Source of the DNA: Chionis minor
Lineage: Eukaryota > Chordata > Aves > Charadriiformes > Chionididae
Direction of reading: 5' to 3'
Assembly: GCA_013398295.1 (NCBI GenBank)
Contig: VZSF01001924.1
Location: forward strand, 186,625-250,624
DNA: 64,000 nucleotides
Part shown: positions 47,936-61,700 of the stretch, piece by piece
Numbering within the stretch: the stretch's first letter is position 1
Layout: each line of letters begins with the position of its first letter
Notes under the pieces: model-generated
What the model was told of the DNA's origin: nothing
Database searches by the model: none
Seen by the model: the letters and a program-made list of their open reading frames with translations, nothing else
Made by a program: the position numbers and the translations under genes

Positions 47936-50900
47936 ACTGAAGGAAACTTCATGGAAAGGGAAACATCGGCCTTTTTGCAAGACAGACAAATTTGGTAAAT
48001 TTCAAACCATGAAATATTTGTCTTTAAAATTTCTTTCTTATCTTTAACTTCATATAGTTTTGCATAAAGAGCTGAAACAACCTCTTTGGGCTACCATAAT
48101 CCTGCTCTGGAGTGAGGCTGGAAGTGCCCACCCAACTGTTCCCCAGTCCATATCTTGTACCCTGACTGCATGTTTCTGTTGCTTTCGTTATACTGAAAAC
48201 TTTTTTTTTTCTTTTTTTTTCAGCATGTGAGGGGTGGGAGGAAGGCATGGCTGAGGGAGACTGCAGGGTGTGGGTGGTCTATCTTTAACAGCAGCAGCAT
48301 GGTTTTAAAATGACTTAATCTGCTTGAGACATCCTAAGAAACTCCAGGTTCATGACTGATTCTACTAATATATATTACTCGTGATTCTACAAATATAAAT
48401 CTTCATGAGTAGATTCACAGGCCACAAATAAGGGGTTATATCACTTGATGCTAAGTGGGTATAAATGGACGAAAGTCACATAAATATAGGAATGCAACAC
48501 AAAAATCAGCTGAGAAGGTGTGTGTGAGTGAGCAGATTCATAATACTTACTAAAAAACAATGGAAATACGTACCTGGCTGCTTTTGCTCTACCTCTGAAG
48601 TGCAGAGCACCCGGTACTCAATATGCTTTCCTTCCTTAATGAATAAGGGAATAACTACTAAATTGTACAACAACCTTTCAGATTATGATTTATTTCTTTT
48701 TAATCTTCAGGGTTATCTCCTAACATATGAGTTTCTGAATGTATATAGATAAAGATAATTTATGGTGAATGGAAATTTAAGTTCCAACTTCCAAGCAGCA
48801 ATGTGAAAGCAAGCTACCCTTATACTGATGGATCCTTATATTAGCCTTAACGTATTCCAAAATTAACATATCCCCTTCACCTATATTCCATGGTATATAT
48901 GTATTGAAAATATAATGGAAAAGCTGAATGTTTTAATGTGACTATGAAAACTGCAGGAAGCTGTAATAGCAAGCTAACACACTAATAGAAGAAAAAATGA
49001 TCCTCTCAAATTGGCTGTGGTAATGCACTTGGATTTTTTGCACCCCCTTTGTTATGATAAGATTTTCAGTAGTGGTTTTTATTAGGTAGGAAACCAAACT
49101 AGTCTTCCTCCTCCAAAAAAGAAGGGGGTCTCAGCTAATTGTTGTGATATTGTTTTAATGATACAGGGATTTGGAGGAACAGACCTTTGTACATCAAACT
49201 CCTGTATTACTGATTTTTCAAACAAGTGTGGAGAATTACTTGTCTTTTATGCTCTGTCTTTTATATTATTAATTTGTAAAACAGAGGTTCTTTCTGTCGT
49301 TTCATATGACGGTTACAGCACTTTGAATCCAGAATGCTCTTAACTGATTTTAAGACTTACACTCTTTCTCAGTAAACCTATAATAAGATAGAACATTCAA
49401 TAAGTGAAGTTTAATAATGTCTAAATTACATGCCCACGGACCAAATCCTCAAGCTGTTATTTAACTTAATTTAGCATTAGCACTGCAGATAAAATCTCCT
49501 AATCTTTGATCTCATGATTCTATATGTTATACTGAATACTAATTTACAAGTATTTGCCATTGTCTTTAAAAATGGCTGTTAGGTCAATAAGTAATGGAAG
49601 TGGTCAAAAGTTTTCACATTCTGTATTCTTGTTTTTTAAAACCAAAGCTCTCTTTCCTTACAGACTGCATTTCAAAAGAATTAAAGTGCTTGAAATGCAC
49701 ACTGATGTATGACAAAAAAGACAAAATGAAACGGAGAACTTCGGGTTCATTGCCTACTGCAGGATCTTTAAATCAATCTATATTCTTTATTGTTACTAAA
49801 AGTAGATTTCTTTTGCGTGGCGAAGTTCCCTTTTCCCTTGATAGGAAGGGCGACTCAGCATTTCTTGAAATAATTTCATGGTTTCTAAACAATGGTCTGC
49901 AGTTTGACAAGGGAGGTAACGTGAAAAAGCCTCAATATTTTGTGGCCTGACATTTAATGTTTGCAGACACCCTATTAAAAATGACTGTTGCTGCTTTGTC
50001 ACTGTGTCAGATTACTTTGACAAATTATAGATGAGATTTTGTTATTTTAAATAAATGCCTAAGTAGTTTTTGAAGATGTTTTTCTTTCATACATTCAACT
50101 TCTTTATATTGAGTTTACATCCAAAGTCTCAACAAATTTCACATAACATACATTATATGTCTTAGAATTATGTATGACATCTACTAATGATCAGGAGCTT
50201 AAACCTTAAGTGTTAAATGATTTGCAATTATAAAAGGTCATAGATTGCATCTAGAGTATAATTAGACATTTGGGAATGCTGGTTACTTAAACCAAACATA
50301 AGAAAAGGTATTTAGTGAAAATTTTACCAAGAGATTTTATGCTATCCTTCCACTGATGAACATTTCTTGTTATCTCCTGAGAATATACATCCTGTAAGCT
50401 GAACATGGATATAGCATTTTTACAGCTGAAAAATCCTTAGGAACTATCTTTACAGTTTTTTTTGGGGGGTTGTTTTGGGTTTTTTTTGTGTAGTGACAGA
50501 AAAATCACAAATCCTATTCATATTTACATCAAAGGCACATTTCAGGTACAAACCAACCCTAAAATGTTGTCTGTCTCAATGGATGGGCAGAGATCCAGAG
50601 CAAAATTTTTGGCATACTTGGCAAAGATGAACCTTTTAAAACCACGAAAATGTAAAAGCAGGAGAAATAGAGAAGAAAATCTGTATCTTATCATGTGACT
50701 ACTGCCAGCTGCTGGTGCAACAGGAAAATCTGTATATTAGGGTTTGTTTTAATCTACAAATCTATTAAACATAAAGGCATCATGAAAAATAGATTAAATA
50801 CAACTGATAGTGACTCTGAGCATAAGATTTATGTCCCTTCTCTTACCTAAATATTCTCTTTATTTCAAATTTTGTTGTTCTCTGTCCTGAACACCCATTA

Positions 50901-51629
50901 CCCAAGACTGCTTATCTCTATCTATTTGTCTAAATAAATTCTTTCCTTTTTCTAGGGTGTTAAAAAGAAATATATGACTAAAAAGGATAAATAAAAATGA
51001 AAATAAATTAAAACCTTGAACATTTTGCTCATCTTTTAAATACACTTCCTATCGTAGAAAATAAGACCAACTCATTAGCACTGTGAATACATATTCACTG
51101 TGCTAAGACCTTAGGCACTTAATATTACAAGTAGATATTAAACATCTAAATATTAAAAAAAAAAACCCAAACCACTTTGAAAACCTTCCTATTGTCACCA
51201 CTTAATCTTCAAGTTTATGTCTTGGCACTATTATTAAAATATCCGTATCAGCTGAGTAAGTAGACTTAGGTCTTGTAACACTTTGAGTTATAAAGTCTGT
51301 AAGTTATGCAGCAAAAGGAGATTATAATTCAGTTTTCTTACTGAGGTGTTACAGGTATCCCTGTACCTACACTTCCAGGATGGGATGCAATTAGACCAAG
51401 GCTGATGCAGAGAAGACTGACCAGAATGCTAAATTCTGGGATGCTTTTCTTGGCAGAAAGAATAAAGAGCATCAAAGACGGAAGTGCATTTGAAAGTACC
51501 TTTCTGCAAGGTCTTGCTTAGCTGCTTCTGTGCAACTGGGATTTAGGATTTTCAACTTCCACTTCAGTTCATATGCACGGGTCACTCTTTTCAGTCTAAA
51601 ATACAAGCAGGTAAAAACTCTGCCATTCT
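47936..51629. other. Non-coding stretch, nothing recognised
   Basis: Contains a T-run at about 48201-48220, a T/G-rich patch at about 50455-50490 and an A-run at about 51155-51165. A 118-codon frame at 49594-49950 (+) follows a TTCCTTACAG acceptor-like sequence at 49661, but no donor site bounds it and the translation is unfamiliar. Confidence 0.45.
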
Positions 51630-51720
51630 GGAAAATAATTCAGTGGTAGGAGCACTCTGCGGGCAACACAGTACTTGGTTCAGGTCTCCATCTCCTTCAT
51701 CTATTCTATACCAGTAAATA
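51630..51720 (+). repeat. Possible tRNA-derived SINE head, decayed
   Basis: AGTGGTAGGAGCACTCTG and, about 24 bases later, TTGGTTCAGGTCTCC resemble degenerate A and B box promoter elements of a MIR-like SINE. No clear tail follows. This is a weak by-eye match. Confidence 0.25.
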
Positions 51721-53044
51721 GAATGCACTAGGACCACAAGAGTAAGTTGTGTGGCGTACCTCATGTCCTTATGGTGAAACTCGCTTTGAGGTTCCATTCA
51801 TACCATTTAACTGGAAAAAACCCTGGTCTGGCTATGTCCTGAATTGTGCCTGGGAGAGTGCTAGTATGGTATAGGCTGGTATGGGCCAAAATGATGCTGA
51901 AAGCATTCTGATGATGGAACACAATACATGAGAAAGCGCCAGTATGAGACCACATGTCCTGGCCCTGCTTAATTTAGTAGAATAGCCATCATCAATTAAT
52001 ACCATTATCACAAGGTTGTGGGGTGTTCCATGTTCTATTCATTCCTCTTTTTGAAACTGTGCCACTCTGTAGCCAGAAATATTTGATTCAGAAGCCCAGA
52101 AGGAGAGGAAGTGAAAAAGAAGTGACCTTGTCAGTGGAGTTTAAAACACTCTTTAAATAAAGAGAAAACTAAATCTGGGAGTTTTACTCACTCAACAAGT
52201 GATATAAATGCAATGTAGAACAAGGAAACATCATGTCCATTTCCCTCCTTCTCATTATTTCAAAGATAATAAGAACTACTCAGTTCCTTGAAAGCGTGTT
52301 TTACCCTGTAGATTCAAAGCGGATGTGTTCACTTTCAGCTTGAGGAGACAGAAAAGTAAGAATTTGAAGATGCTTGTATCTCCACAATTTCATGCTCATG
52401 TAACCCTGCAATGCAGATTGCATCCACTTTAATAGGCAGGGATCTTCCTAAACTCTAGCTCATTTGTACTGAAAGCTTTAAACTCTATTCACAGGAACAG
52501 ATAAGAGGTAATCACTGTAATAAGACAGATTCTGATATTCAATATTTTGATAAAGGAAAGATGCAAATGATTCTTGAAAGGTATTATTGATTACTTTTTT
52601 TTCCATCCTCCTTTAATGTCATATCTTGTGAAAAATATTCATGGGTATTTCCTGACTGTAGAGATGTGATAACTCTTTGGAGAAAACCTGCAGGTTGTTT
52701 TAGTCAATGAGTTGCACAAAGCTGAAACAACACCTACAATGTGCAATAAAGCTGGTTAGTACCGTTTCAAGTCCACTTTAAATCACAGCTATCAACAGAA
52801 CCCATGAGCATCAAGTATCTATTCCATACAGATGTTGTAAGCTGTATTCATTATTTAATTATAGTAGGAACAGTTGCTGTCTCACAGTTTTGCTAAGCAT
52901 ACACAGTGCACTTTCACCGGTTCATTAAATATGTTGCCCACTAGGTGGGGGTAGACAACCTTATTCAAACAAGGTAATCCTGGAAAAGGAGAATTTAGTC
53001 GAAGATGGTGTAAAAGCCACACTAAATTTAGATTCTTTGAGAGG
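51721..53044. other. Non-coding stretch, nothing recognised
   Basis: No gene, RNA or clear transposon could be identified. Open frames are below 70 codons. Confidence 0.5.
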
Positions 53045-53173
53045 TTGTATTTTGTGTTGTGCGGGTTTGATATTTTTTGTTTGGTTGGGGTTTTTTTGTT
53101 TGTTTGTGTGTGTTTTTGTGTGTGTGTGTATGTGTGTGTTTGGTTTTGGTTTGTGGTGTTTTTTTTTTTTTTT
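53045..53173. repeat. T/G low-complexity tract with GT microsatellite
   Basis: Almost every base in about 130 is T or G. It includes a GTGTGTGTGTATGTGTGTG microsatellite (about 53119-53138), GGTTGGGG (53083-53090) and a T-run at 53159-53173. The 63-codon open frame across it (F, V, C and W only in long runs) is a by-product of composition. Confidence 0.85.
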
Positions 53174-56100
53174 ACTGTGGTGAAAAGAGAATTACCGTTT
53201 GTTAACTATTGTATGTTAAAGGTGATAGTGAACTGAGGTCATGGACAATTAAGTTTAATTTGAGCTGATGGAGAACTACAGTGTTGAACTGTATTACAAG
53301 TCAGGTCATTCCTATAGCAATACAAACCAAGTATTCCACTGGAAAATAAGTAAGTGAATTACTGAAATGTCACACATGGGCATAATACGTGTGTAGACTA
53401 ATGTGGATTGATTATTTTCAACTGCTTATAGAGCATTTGACTCAGTTGATTATAACAGGTAGTCCGCAATAGGTAGACCCAGGAATTTTTGTAATTTTAA
53501 AGTTAGCCATTGGAACAAAGGCAAAATTATCTGCCTTGTCAGAACACACTGAGGCATCACAAGTCAATGTAAGTATGATTTAATTACCAAGTTCACAAGA
53601 CTCAAATATTGTATGTGCACCTGACATATTCCATGCAAATCTCTATTTCTGAGTGAAAATTGCAAGGAAAGTCAAAGTGATGTCAGAGTGGCTTCAACTT
53701 CTAAGCTGCAACATAGTTGAATTACACAAATGAGACCAGATATGTACATCACAGTGAATTACTGCTTTTTCCAGAGGTCAGGAAGTAAAAGAATATTAAA
53801 ATAATGTACTTAAAATATTCTGAAAGCCTAGTTGCCAGGAAATGCCAGCTGTTGTAAATTCTAGAGGTGTTTCATAAAACAGGTTAGTGGGAAAGGGGAA
53901 GATATTGTCAGATTAATGTTTTTTTGTGACCTCTGCTAGCATTTAAAAACTATGCTACCTGGAATCAAAGGTTAGTAAATTAATCTACTGTTCTCTTCCT
54001 TTTAAGTAACATCTTTACTGCTACACATATTTCTTAATTGTTGTAACACATAATGTGATTTGAGGCAAGAAGTTCATGATTTTATGAGCACATTCAATTT
54101 TGCTTAATTAGACAAAGCCAATATGTTCAGAATAAACTTCAATTTCTAGCACTTTCAAATTATAATTTAAAAAAAAAAACCAAAGCAAAAATTAAAGCAT
54201 GTTTTAAAATTCTAATAGTTCAAATTATTTGTGTGATATAATGACTGTCCCATTTTTAGTTTAGACACTCTTTTCTAATGTATTTTGTCACTTTCCTCCA
54301 CAAAGTAAGAATTTGTTCCATCTTTTGTTTCAGCTTTTGTCACCTTTCTTTTCTTAAGCTGTTACTATCTACTTCTGTAGGTCAGGTTTGTTTGCTTTTT
54401 TTCTCTTATGAGCTAGTAGAGTTTTTCTGTTTCACTACCACATTCCACTTGCATCATTTTGTCAAACCTGGAATAAATGTGCAAGGGGAAAAATGATCAT
54501 TGTATAAATGTTAAACTTATTTCTATGTGTTAATATTTTCCTGTAATTGAACATTATGCACAGAAGCATTTTTTTCTATCCGTGAAAAGAAGTATCAAAC
54601 CCAAATTTGGAACTTCCTTCTCTCTAGCAGTTGTAGAAAAAGCAATTTCAGCAGTTTTGACTACTATCAGTGGTAATCTGTTTCTTTCACTAGAGCATTA
54701 AATGATACAAGAAAGTGTTGACAAAGCCAGTGGATATGCTTTGAAATAAGAGACAAGACTTCAGAATATATACTTGTCTAATTTCTGTAATATTCTATGT
54801 AATCATACTGAACTACAACACATTACAATTACTTTTTCAATGAATAAATTAATATTATAATTTTGAAATATGCCTTAATTAGATATTTTCAGAGATGCAA
54901 CTGATATATAAAAGGGTATGGAAGTACTTTAGGCTAATAGCAACATCATATTAAATAGTACCTTATATTCAAATTGGTTTAACACAGGTTTAAAGACCTT
55001 CTAAAGAGTTTTAAAATTTAATTTGTTATGAAAATTTTTCTTAAAATATGTGGAAACACCCAGCACTGAATATGTTTGCATTATTATCAAGCCACCCTGA
55101 ATGTTCCACATTTTTGAGTCACATTTTACTGGTAGGTTACTGAATATGATATAAGAAACACTTTCATATACTGAAGTAGTTCCAAATGGTATAGTGATAC
55201 ATATTCATGTTGTATGTGAGATTAATATTTACCACGTTTTAGAGTAACAGCTTGGTTTTCATATTATATACACTCTTCTTAACTGATTATACGCAGGTTG
55301 GAAGATTTTCTGTTTCCCGCTGGTTTATTCAGTCTGTTTAAGAACCCCGTAAGTAAAAATATATGCCAGTGGTAATAATAGTTTTTCACCTTCTTTGTGC
55401 CACAACAAGAACTCTCAAGCTGCTCTGAGTGATGAGACATCTCAGCTCTTCCTCTGTGCATACTTGTTTCTACGCTACACCTGTCTCCACCATTTGTCCA
55501 GTGGCATAGCCTGAACACCCTTCTAATTTAATCCTTCTTCCATAATCTTCTTTATTTTTTCCACAGTCAAGGCACTTTGTACACTTCAGGATCATTAATC
55601 AGTAACAGTTGTAGCAATACCAGAAAGAGAGAAATCTGTGTCCCACTGAAGTCAATGATAGCTTTTGCACCATGAAATGGATTTCACTATCAAGCTTCTA
55701 AAATGTATTCTAAATACTGAGGCCAGTTCGCAAATACCCAACCTCTTTTTTTTTTTTCTTTTTCCTGCTAGCTCCAAAATCCCGAGGAGAAATATGAGTG
55801 AACCCACTGTGAGCTATAGAGTGCTTGATCAGTTGAACCTATCATATTCTGCACACATCATGTGGAGATTGAATACAAGTGCAGCGAGTTCAACGTGCTG
55901 TAAATGTGTCAGGTGTGTTAAACACTTACTGATACACTCTGTGAACAACTCAATGCATTCCTGATGGTTTTGACTCCATGCAACTGCAGAGAGTTTTAAT
56001 TGCTTTTTGTTTTAATTTCATTTAATTGCTTTTTTTGTGATGGAGCAGCTGTACTTCTGGGAATCCAATACAAATGGCCAAATTCCTCCTTTCGCACCTA

Positions 56101-58499
56101 GATAAATTTCTTTTGCTCTAGGCAGAAAAAAAGAAGAAGAAAAAAAAGCCACGTTCAGAGAAACCAGGACACATAGCTGTATCAGTAGCAGTAAATCAGA
56201 GTGTCAAGACCTGCTTTCTGTTTTTGAGGCCAGCTGGCACAAATAAGCCATATCTAATTAGCCATTACTAGATTTTCTTACCTTTCAGAATATGTCGCCT
56301 GCATTTAAACTAATAGCTGGAAATTCTCTTGGCCTCCATACTCAATTCAAGCCATGCCTAGGAATTGTTTGGGAGGATACTGGTTTGATCAGTCCAAATC
56401 ATGACAAGGACTAATCTAACTACCTAATAGTATAAGGAAGGATTTGACACGGTTTAGTTTATTAGAGCAAAATAGTCACAATGCCTATAAGGGTGATGTT
56501 GGTTGGGTGAAAAGATTTACATGAACAGACTTTTTCAGTATTAAGTCTCTGCAAGTATTTTAGCAATTGAAATAGGTTTTAGTTTTGTATTGGGAAAATC
56601 TGGGTTCCTTGGCTATATAGCACAGTGTAATAAAGAAAATTATTTTTTTTTTTTTAGGAAATAACTTGTTCACCAAACTTTTTCTAGTAGCCGAAACTAC
56701 TCTCAAATTCAGATTGAATACAGCAAATACTTTGAATTGAAAAAAAATAAACTAAACATTCAAAAACATCAGAGAAGATAATTTCAGCAGTTCCCAGGTG
56801 ATAGATTCTGATTTTGGTCTTCAAGGAGGCATGTTGGGATCCAGGTGTAATTCCACAAAGTCAAGTCAAAGCTACTAAGAAAGGTGGAGGAAAATTCAGT
56901 GTAACGGACAGACTGTTGTCGAGTTCTGTTTCTGCCTAGCTCAGAACAGAAGTCTCATGAGAAATTTTCCCCTCTTTCAACAAAATGCCTTAATCTGTAA
57001 GTTATAGAGCAGCCTGAAGTGTGAAGCTGTTTGGATTTGTATAAAATGAATCTTATTAATTTAGAATCTGATAGCCACGTACCCCTCTTCCCATCTGAGT
57101 GCCTGAATCACAAGGTTTGTGATAAGTGTCATGAAAACACCCTGAAAGGTATAATAATTCCTTTTGAAAGTTCCTTTTGAAAATTCCTTTTAAAATTTGT
57201 GGACAATAGCTTTCTCTTGATTTTGACAATTTCTGTGATTTTCAAGAAATGTAAATAAACTAATCCCCAAAGTGAATGAAGTATATTGGATTGAATTTAT
57301 TTCTTTTAGAATTGTGAGAACAGCAAACACTCAATTACTCATTGGTTTGAAATAGAAAAGGAAAGCCCCTAGAACAGGCTTCTGCATTCATTTTTACTGA
57401 AGTCTTTGAGACAAAAAAAAGTTATTGCTTCATGTTAATCAGTAATCTTTTTCTCCCAGTTCTCAACCAAAGTTGAACAGTTATTTGATTTTATCTTACT
57501 TCATTTTCCATGTTTTAGTCAGAAAGTCAGCAAGGATGCTAACATTCTGCATATCCTGGTGTGTATGCAAAATAAAAGGCTCAGAGCATACTAATAACTG
57601 TCAGTTCACGCTGTCTGGGGAGGATTACTAAGGATTACATGTAATTATCTGAAATTGCACACTAGTTTTTGCCAATTTTTTAAAAAAGTGGAATTGATAG
57701 GGTTTCTAATTTCCTGCTAAGATTTTATTTTTATATTTTACATTTAATATTTTCTCTTTTATGAAAAATAAAAAAATTACTGTAATAAAAGAAAGAATCT
57801 CTGAAAGTCACTCAGTGATTAAACACACGTAAGTCTCAAAATCGAATGCAAAAAGTTAATGACAATACCAATAATTTATTCTGCATAGTACAGAATCTTG
57901 TGTAAAATATACTTTCCAAATGTCACTTTTGGGACCATGGACCAGATTCTGATTTTCTGATATAAATCATAATAGCACAAGTCTCTGGTCATTTCAGATT
58001 GACAGTGTGAAACCGCAGGATGTGTCACTGAAACAAACAAAAAATTAATAATATCTAGAAAGTTTAAATTTTCATATTTTAAGCAGAAAAATTAAGGTTC
58101 TGTAAAACAAGTCAATCATTATTCCTCAAAACTTAGGATGAACAGTGAAAACTAGAGGTTAAAGAGATTTTAAGATGGAAGTCTGCACTGTCAAACAGTG
58201 AAAGATTAACTAACTCTTCTAATTATCTATTTACTTTACAAAGCTTGTAGAAATATAATTATATGTAAGACCACTTCTTTGCTATCTTTGACAAAATTGG
58301 ACAATGGGTTTAAAACTTCAGCAAATATTGCAAAAAAAAAAAAGAAATACAAACTTAGCAAGAAATCCCAATTTTATTGGAAAAAGAGAAAGGAATTTTC
58401 CTGGTTTGAGGTAAATCAGAACCAATTTTCTGTTCAGTAGTTCTACTTTGCAGATAAGCTTCTTCTAACTACCAATATTAAAAGCATATTGTGCAGAAA
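53174..58499. other. Long non-coding stretch, nothing recognised
   Basis: About 5.3 kb of AT-rich sequence. T-runs lie at about 55747-55758 and 56641-56656, and a purine-rich patch at about 56126-56150. Open frames reach 99 codons at 55665-55964 without resemblance to known proteins. The 56040-56380 segment is richer in unique-looking words and could be conserved non-coding DNA, but nothing shows this directly. Confidence 0.5.
57158..57196. repeat. Three tandem 13-bp units
   Basis: TTCCTTTTGAAAG, TTCCTTTTGAAAA and TTCCTTTTAAAAT follow one another without spacers (57158, 57171, 57184). Confidence 0.85.
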
Positions 58500-58509
58500 C
58501 TATTTACTC

Positions 58510-58705
58510 TCAGAGTGATAAGACCAATGTTTATAGCTGATGCCAACAAATGGTACGCAGAGAGGCTCTTGCTTATATTTATTGCTATAACACCCAAGGG
58601 CAGCCAACTTTGTTATTTGTCCCATTGGAGGGTCAGAAGTGGAAAAGCATAAAGGGGTGGCACCTGTGGGGAGGAGCGGACAGGACAGGTGACCCAAAAC
58701 TGGTA
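58510..58705. repeat. Possible avian LTR-like fragment
   Basis: The segment is GC-richer than its flanks and carries GCAGAGAGGCTCTTGCTTAT, AACACCCAAGGGCAGCCAAC and GACAGGACAGGTGACCC, words I associate with bird endogenous-retrovirus LTRs. I cannot place termini or a target-site duplication, and the overlapping 118-codon plus-strand frame looks accidental. Low confidence. Confidence 0.3.
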
Positions 58706-61700
58706 TTTTTGATTACTGATGACAAACTGGTTTTTCTATTAGTCTTTTTATACCTTTTATATGCCAACAGTTATCAGAACTTAGCTTATCTAAGCCTCCA
58801 TAAATACTGGTCAAGGTTGCCACTCATTACATCTTCCTCTTTGTTTGGAAAAACGCAAATCTTTATGATCACAGCATGTCTTCCTTTTGGCCAACGGGAG
58901 AAATAATGGAATGTGTGATGTGCTGTAACTTTGTTTTCATCCTCCTGTTGTCACAGGGCAGTGCCTTCTACCAACAAGTTGTCTGTGCTGTGGTCTTACA
59001 GACTGCAGGCCTTCCAGTCTTGATAGAAACAACACATGTTTCAATTTTATTCCTATGAGTGGTGTTTTTTGTTAACAATACATGCTACTCTCTTAACCCT
59101 TGTTTTGCTGTTTCTTCTGGTGTGTGTATGTATGCATTTTCATTCATAGTTCACCTCAGTCTTAATATTCTTGTTACGGTCTCCTCAGTGGCATCTTACT
59201 TGTTCTCCCAGAGAGTCTAAAAATTGAACATCAAAGAGCAGGAGGACACCTGAGGAACAAACAGAAGTGGCCTTGAGGATAAAGGTCTTTATATGTAGAG
59301 CTTTAAGAGAGACTATCAGTAAAAATAATCAGTTTTAAACTGTAATGGTAGGCCAGTAAGGATGTGCTTGTCCTGGTCAGCATTACCACACATACCTCAC
59401 AACAAAGCAGAAATTTCAGGAAGAGAAACAGAAAAAACAGAGAAAATTATATGTGAGATCAGGCAAAACCAGGATAGTTTTAGTCTGTTGCAAACACTTT
59501 CATCACATTAATCTGTACTCTCACTAAGACGCTGGCAAAATGGAATGGAGAGTCACCATGTCTAGGTGTAGGTTAAATAAGAAGAAGCTGTACAGCCAAC
59601 AGGTGACTCTTGCATAATATACAAAGTTTATGCTGGGATAGGAGAGAGATTCTGTTATTTAAAAATCCTTGGACCATATCTATTCTCTTATAGGTATTGT
59701 GTGAAAGACCACTCAGCCTTACTGCAGAATGTGGTGCATGTGGCATTTCAGACTGCTGTAGGAGTAAAAGTTACTTGTTACGCTCAGTTTTCTTAAAGTT
59801 CATAAAGAGTTGTCATTTGCACTTCTCAAGTTTGCCAGAGGAGGCCTCTAACTGTTTCTTTTGGTCATTTTGGTCGATCCCTCTACATTTTATGAAACTC
59901 ACTATGTCTGAAATAAAAGTTTTTCATTATTACAATATTCAATTTTTCATCTTATATGAAAAGCTTTATTTAATTTTTTTTTTTTGTCACTGCTAATGAG
60001 TGATATGAGATGATGACTGGTACATTCTAATTATATTTCCCAGTCTAGGGAATTACCGTAATTAGGCCATCCAACATCATTCTTGTCACTTTACCATGAA
60101 TCAGAAATTCCTTGAAGAACTTTATTATCACAGGTTCCAAAAATTCATCAAAACACCCATAAAATTCCATCTCTACGCCTAGATTACACCTTAATTTGCA
60201 AAAGTAATTGGCAGCACAGTTAAAGGAAAGAAAGCTTCAGTGCAGTCTCAGGCAACTAAGTATTTGACAGACATGAAAATCTATGCAGAAGATTCATAAA
60301 ATAAGAACATTGGGTGAAAATCAACACAACATTCAACAGATTTGAAATCGTTGATCATACCATACAGGCACATAGGAAACTATAACATCTCACATACTAA
60401 GCAATGATTGCAATACTATAATGATTAGAGCCTTGTTCAGGACTCACCTGATGAAACCAAAGTTTTCAAAAGTGTCAAAAAAGTATCTTGATTTCTCTCT
60501 TCGCTATTTGATAAAGTCATAAAAACCTCTCTGTCTTTTCCTGTATGTAACTTTCATCTGAAGACTATGCAGATATTATTAGTGAAGGTAAAAACTTAGA
60601 AACATAATTTCTTTTTTAAAACCTTATTTTAAAAGAAGAGTTTCAAAGACCAAAGAGAAAGTTATATAGCAAAGTCTCTTTGATTTCCTTTGGGAGCTGA
60701 GGACATGAGAGCTGACTGTGTCCTTGAAAAAATTCCACTGAGAATCAGTCAAATTGGAGAACATCCCAGATTATCATCTCACTGAAATCCTTTGGCTGCC
60801 TACATCAGATGATGAGGCCATGGGGGTGTGAATGTGCTATGTGTAAAGAAAAGGACAGAAGTACTTTTTGAGGTCATCCAAAACTGTAAAAACTAGTGCT
60901 GACTGAAGGAAAAAAAATATGTTTCCATTTTGTTATTTATTAGGTCTGTACCGAAGTAAAAATCATGTATGAATTTGTTAAGAATGCGTGTAGAGTGGGC
61001 TCATCCAAAAAAACAACATAAGAGACAGATAAAGTGAAATGTCTCAAAATGCCCATATAATTCTAGCTTTGTCAGCTGGTCTAAATTCATACTGTTCCGT
61101 TGAAGTCTGAGGGGTTGTTCCTGTTCATCCCTGCTGAGCATTTGGGCAATTAAATGTATGAAGTCCTGGCAGTTATGTCAGATGTCAAGGAGGATGTCAG
61201 TTTGAATGAAAACTTGAGTTAGTGAAATCCTCCACATGCAGTTACACTGGGCTGTCAAAAGCTTAAATCAATGCACCTTATAAAAAAACCCCAACACTTC
61301 ACAGTTCAACACTCAAGGAGTTAAAAGTGGATCAAGAGCTCGTCAAAGGTCTAAATGCTAAGGTTGGGGAAGTGCCAGAGAGAGGTGCTCGAGAAGTTGT
61401 TCCTGTTGCAGGACTATCAAGGGGCTGATTAAGCTTCCCACAGTCTTGACTTCCTCAGGTGGTTTGTAACCTGTATTAAATCTAAAGCCTTAAAATGTCT
61501 CAAAGGTCAAAACAGTTCAAGACAGATGCCTTCAAGATTTAAGAGTGACAGTTTATAGAGGAAATCTGGTCCTAAAGCCAGGTCTGAACAATAGTATTCT
61601 AAGCATATCTATCCAGTTGGATTACAAAGTAGTTCTGGGATTTGGTTGGATAGGGAATTTGTATCTATGGGAGGCGATGACTTGCCCTGTCAGTAGTGTT

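Noticed and set aside
49594..49950. A possible exon after an acceptor-like TTCCTTACAG
   Set aside because: No donor site or known domain was found, and the frame is of a length expected by chance in this much sequence.
53045..53236. A 63-codon frame rich in V, C and F
   Set aside because: It is a translation of T/G low-complexity sequence.
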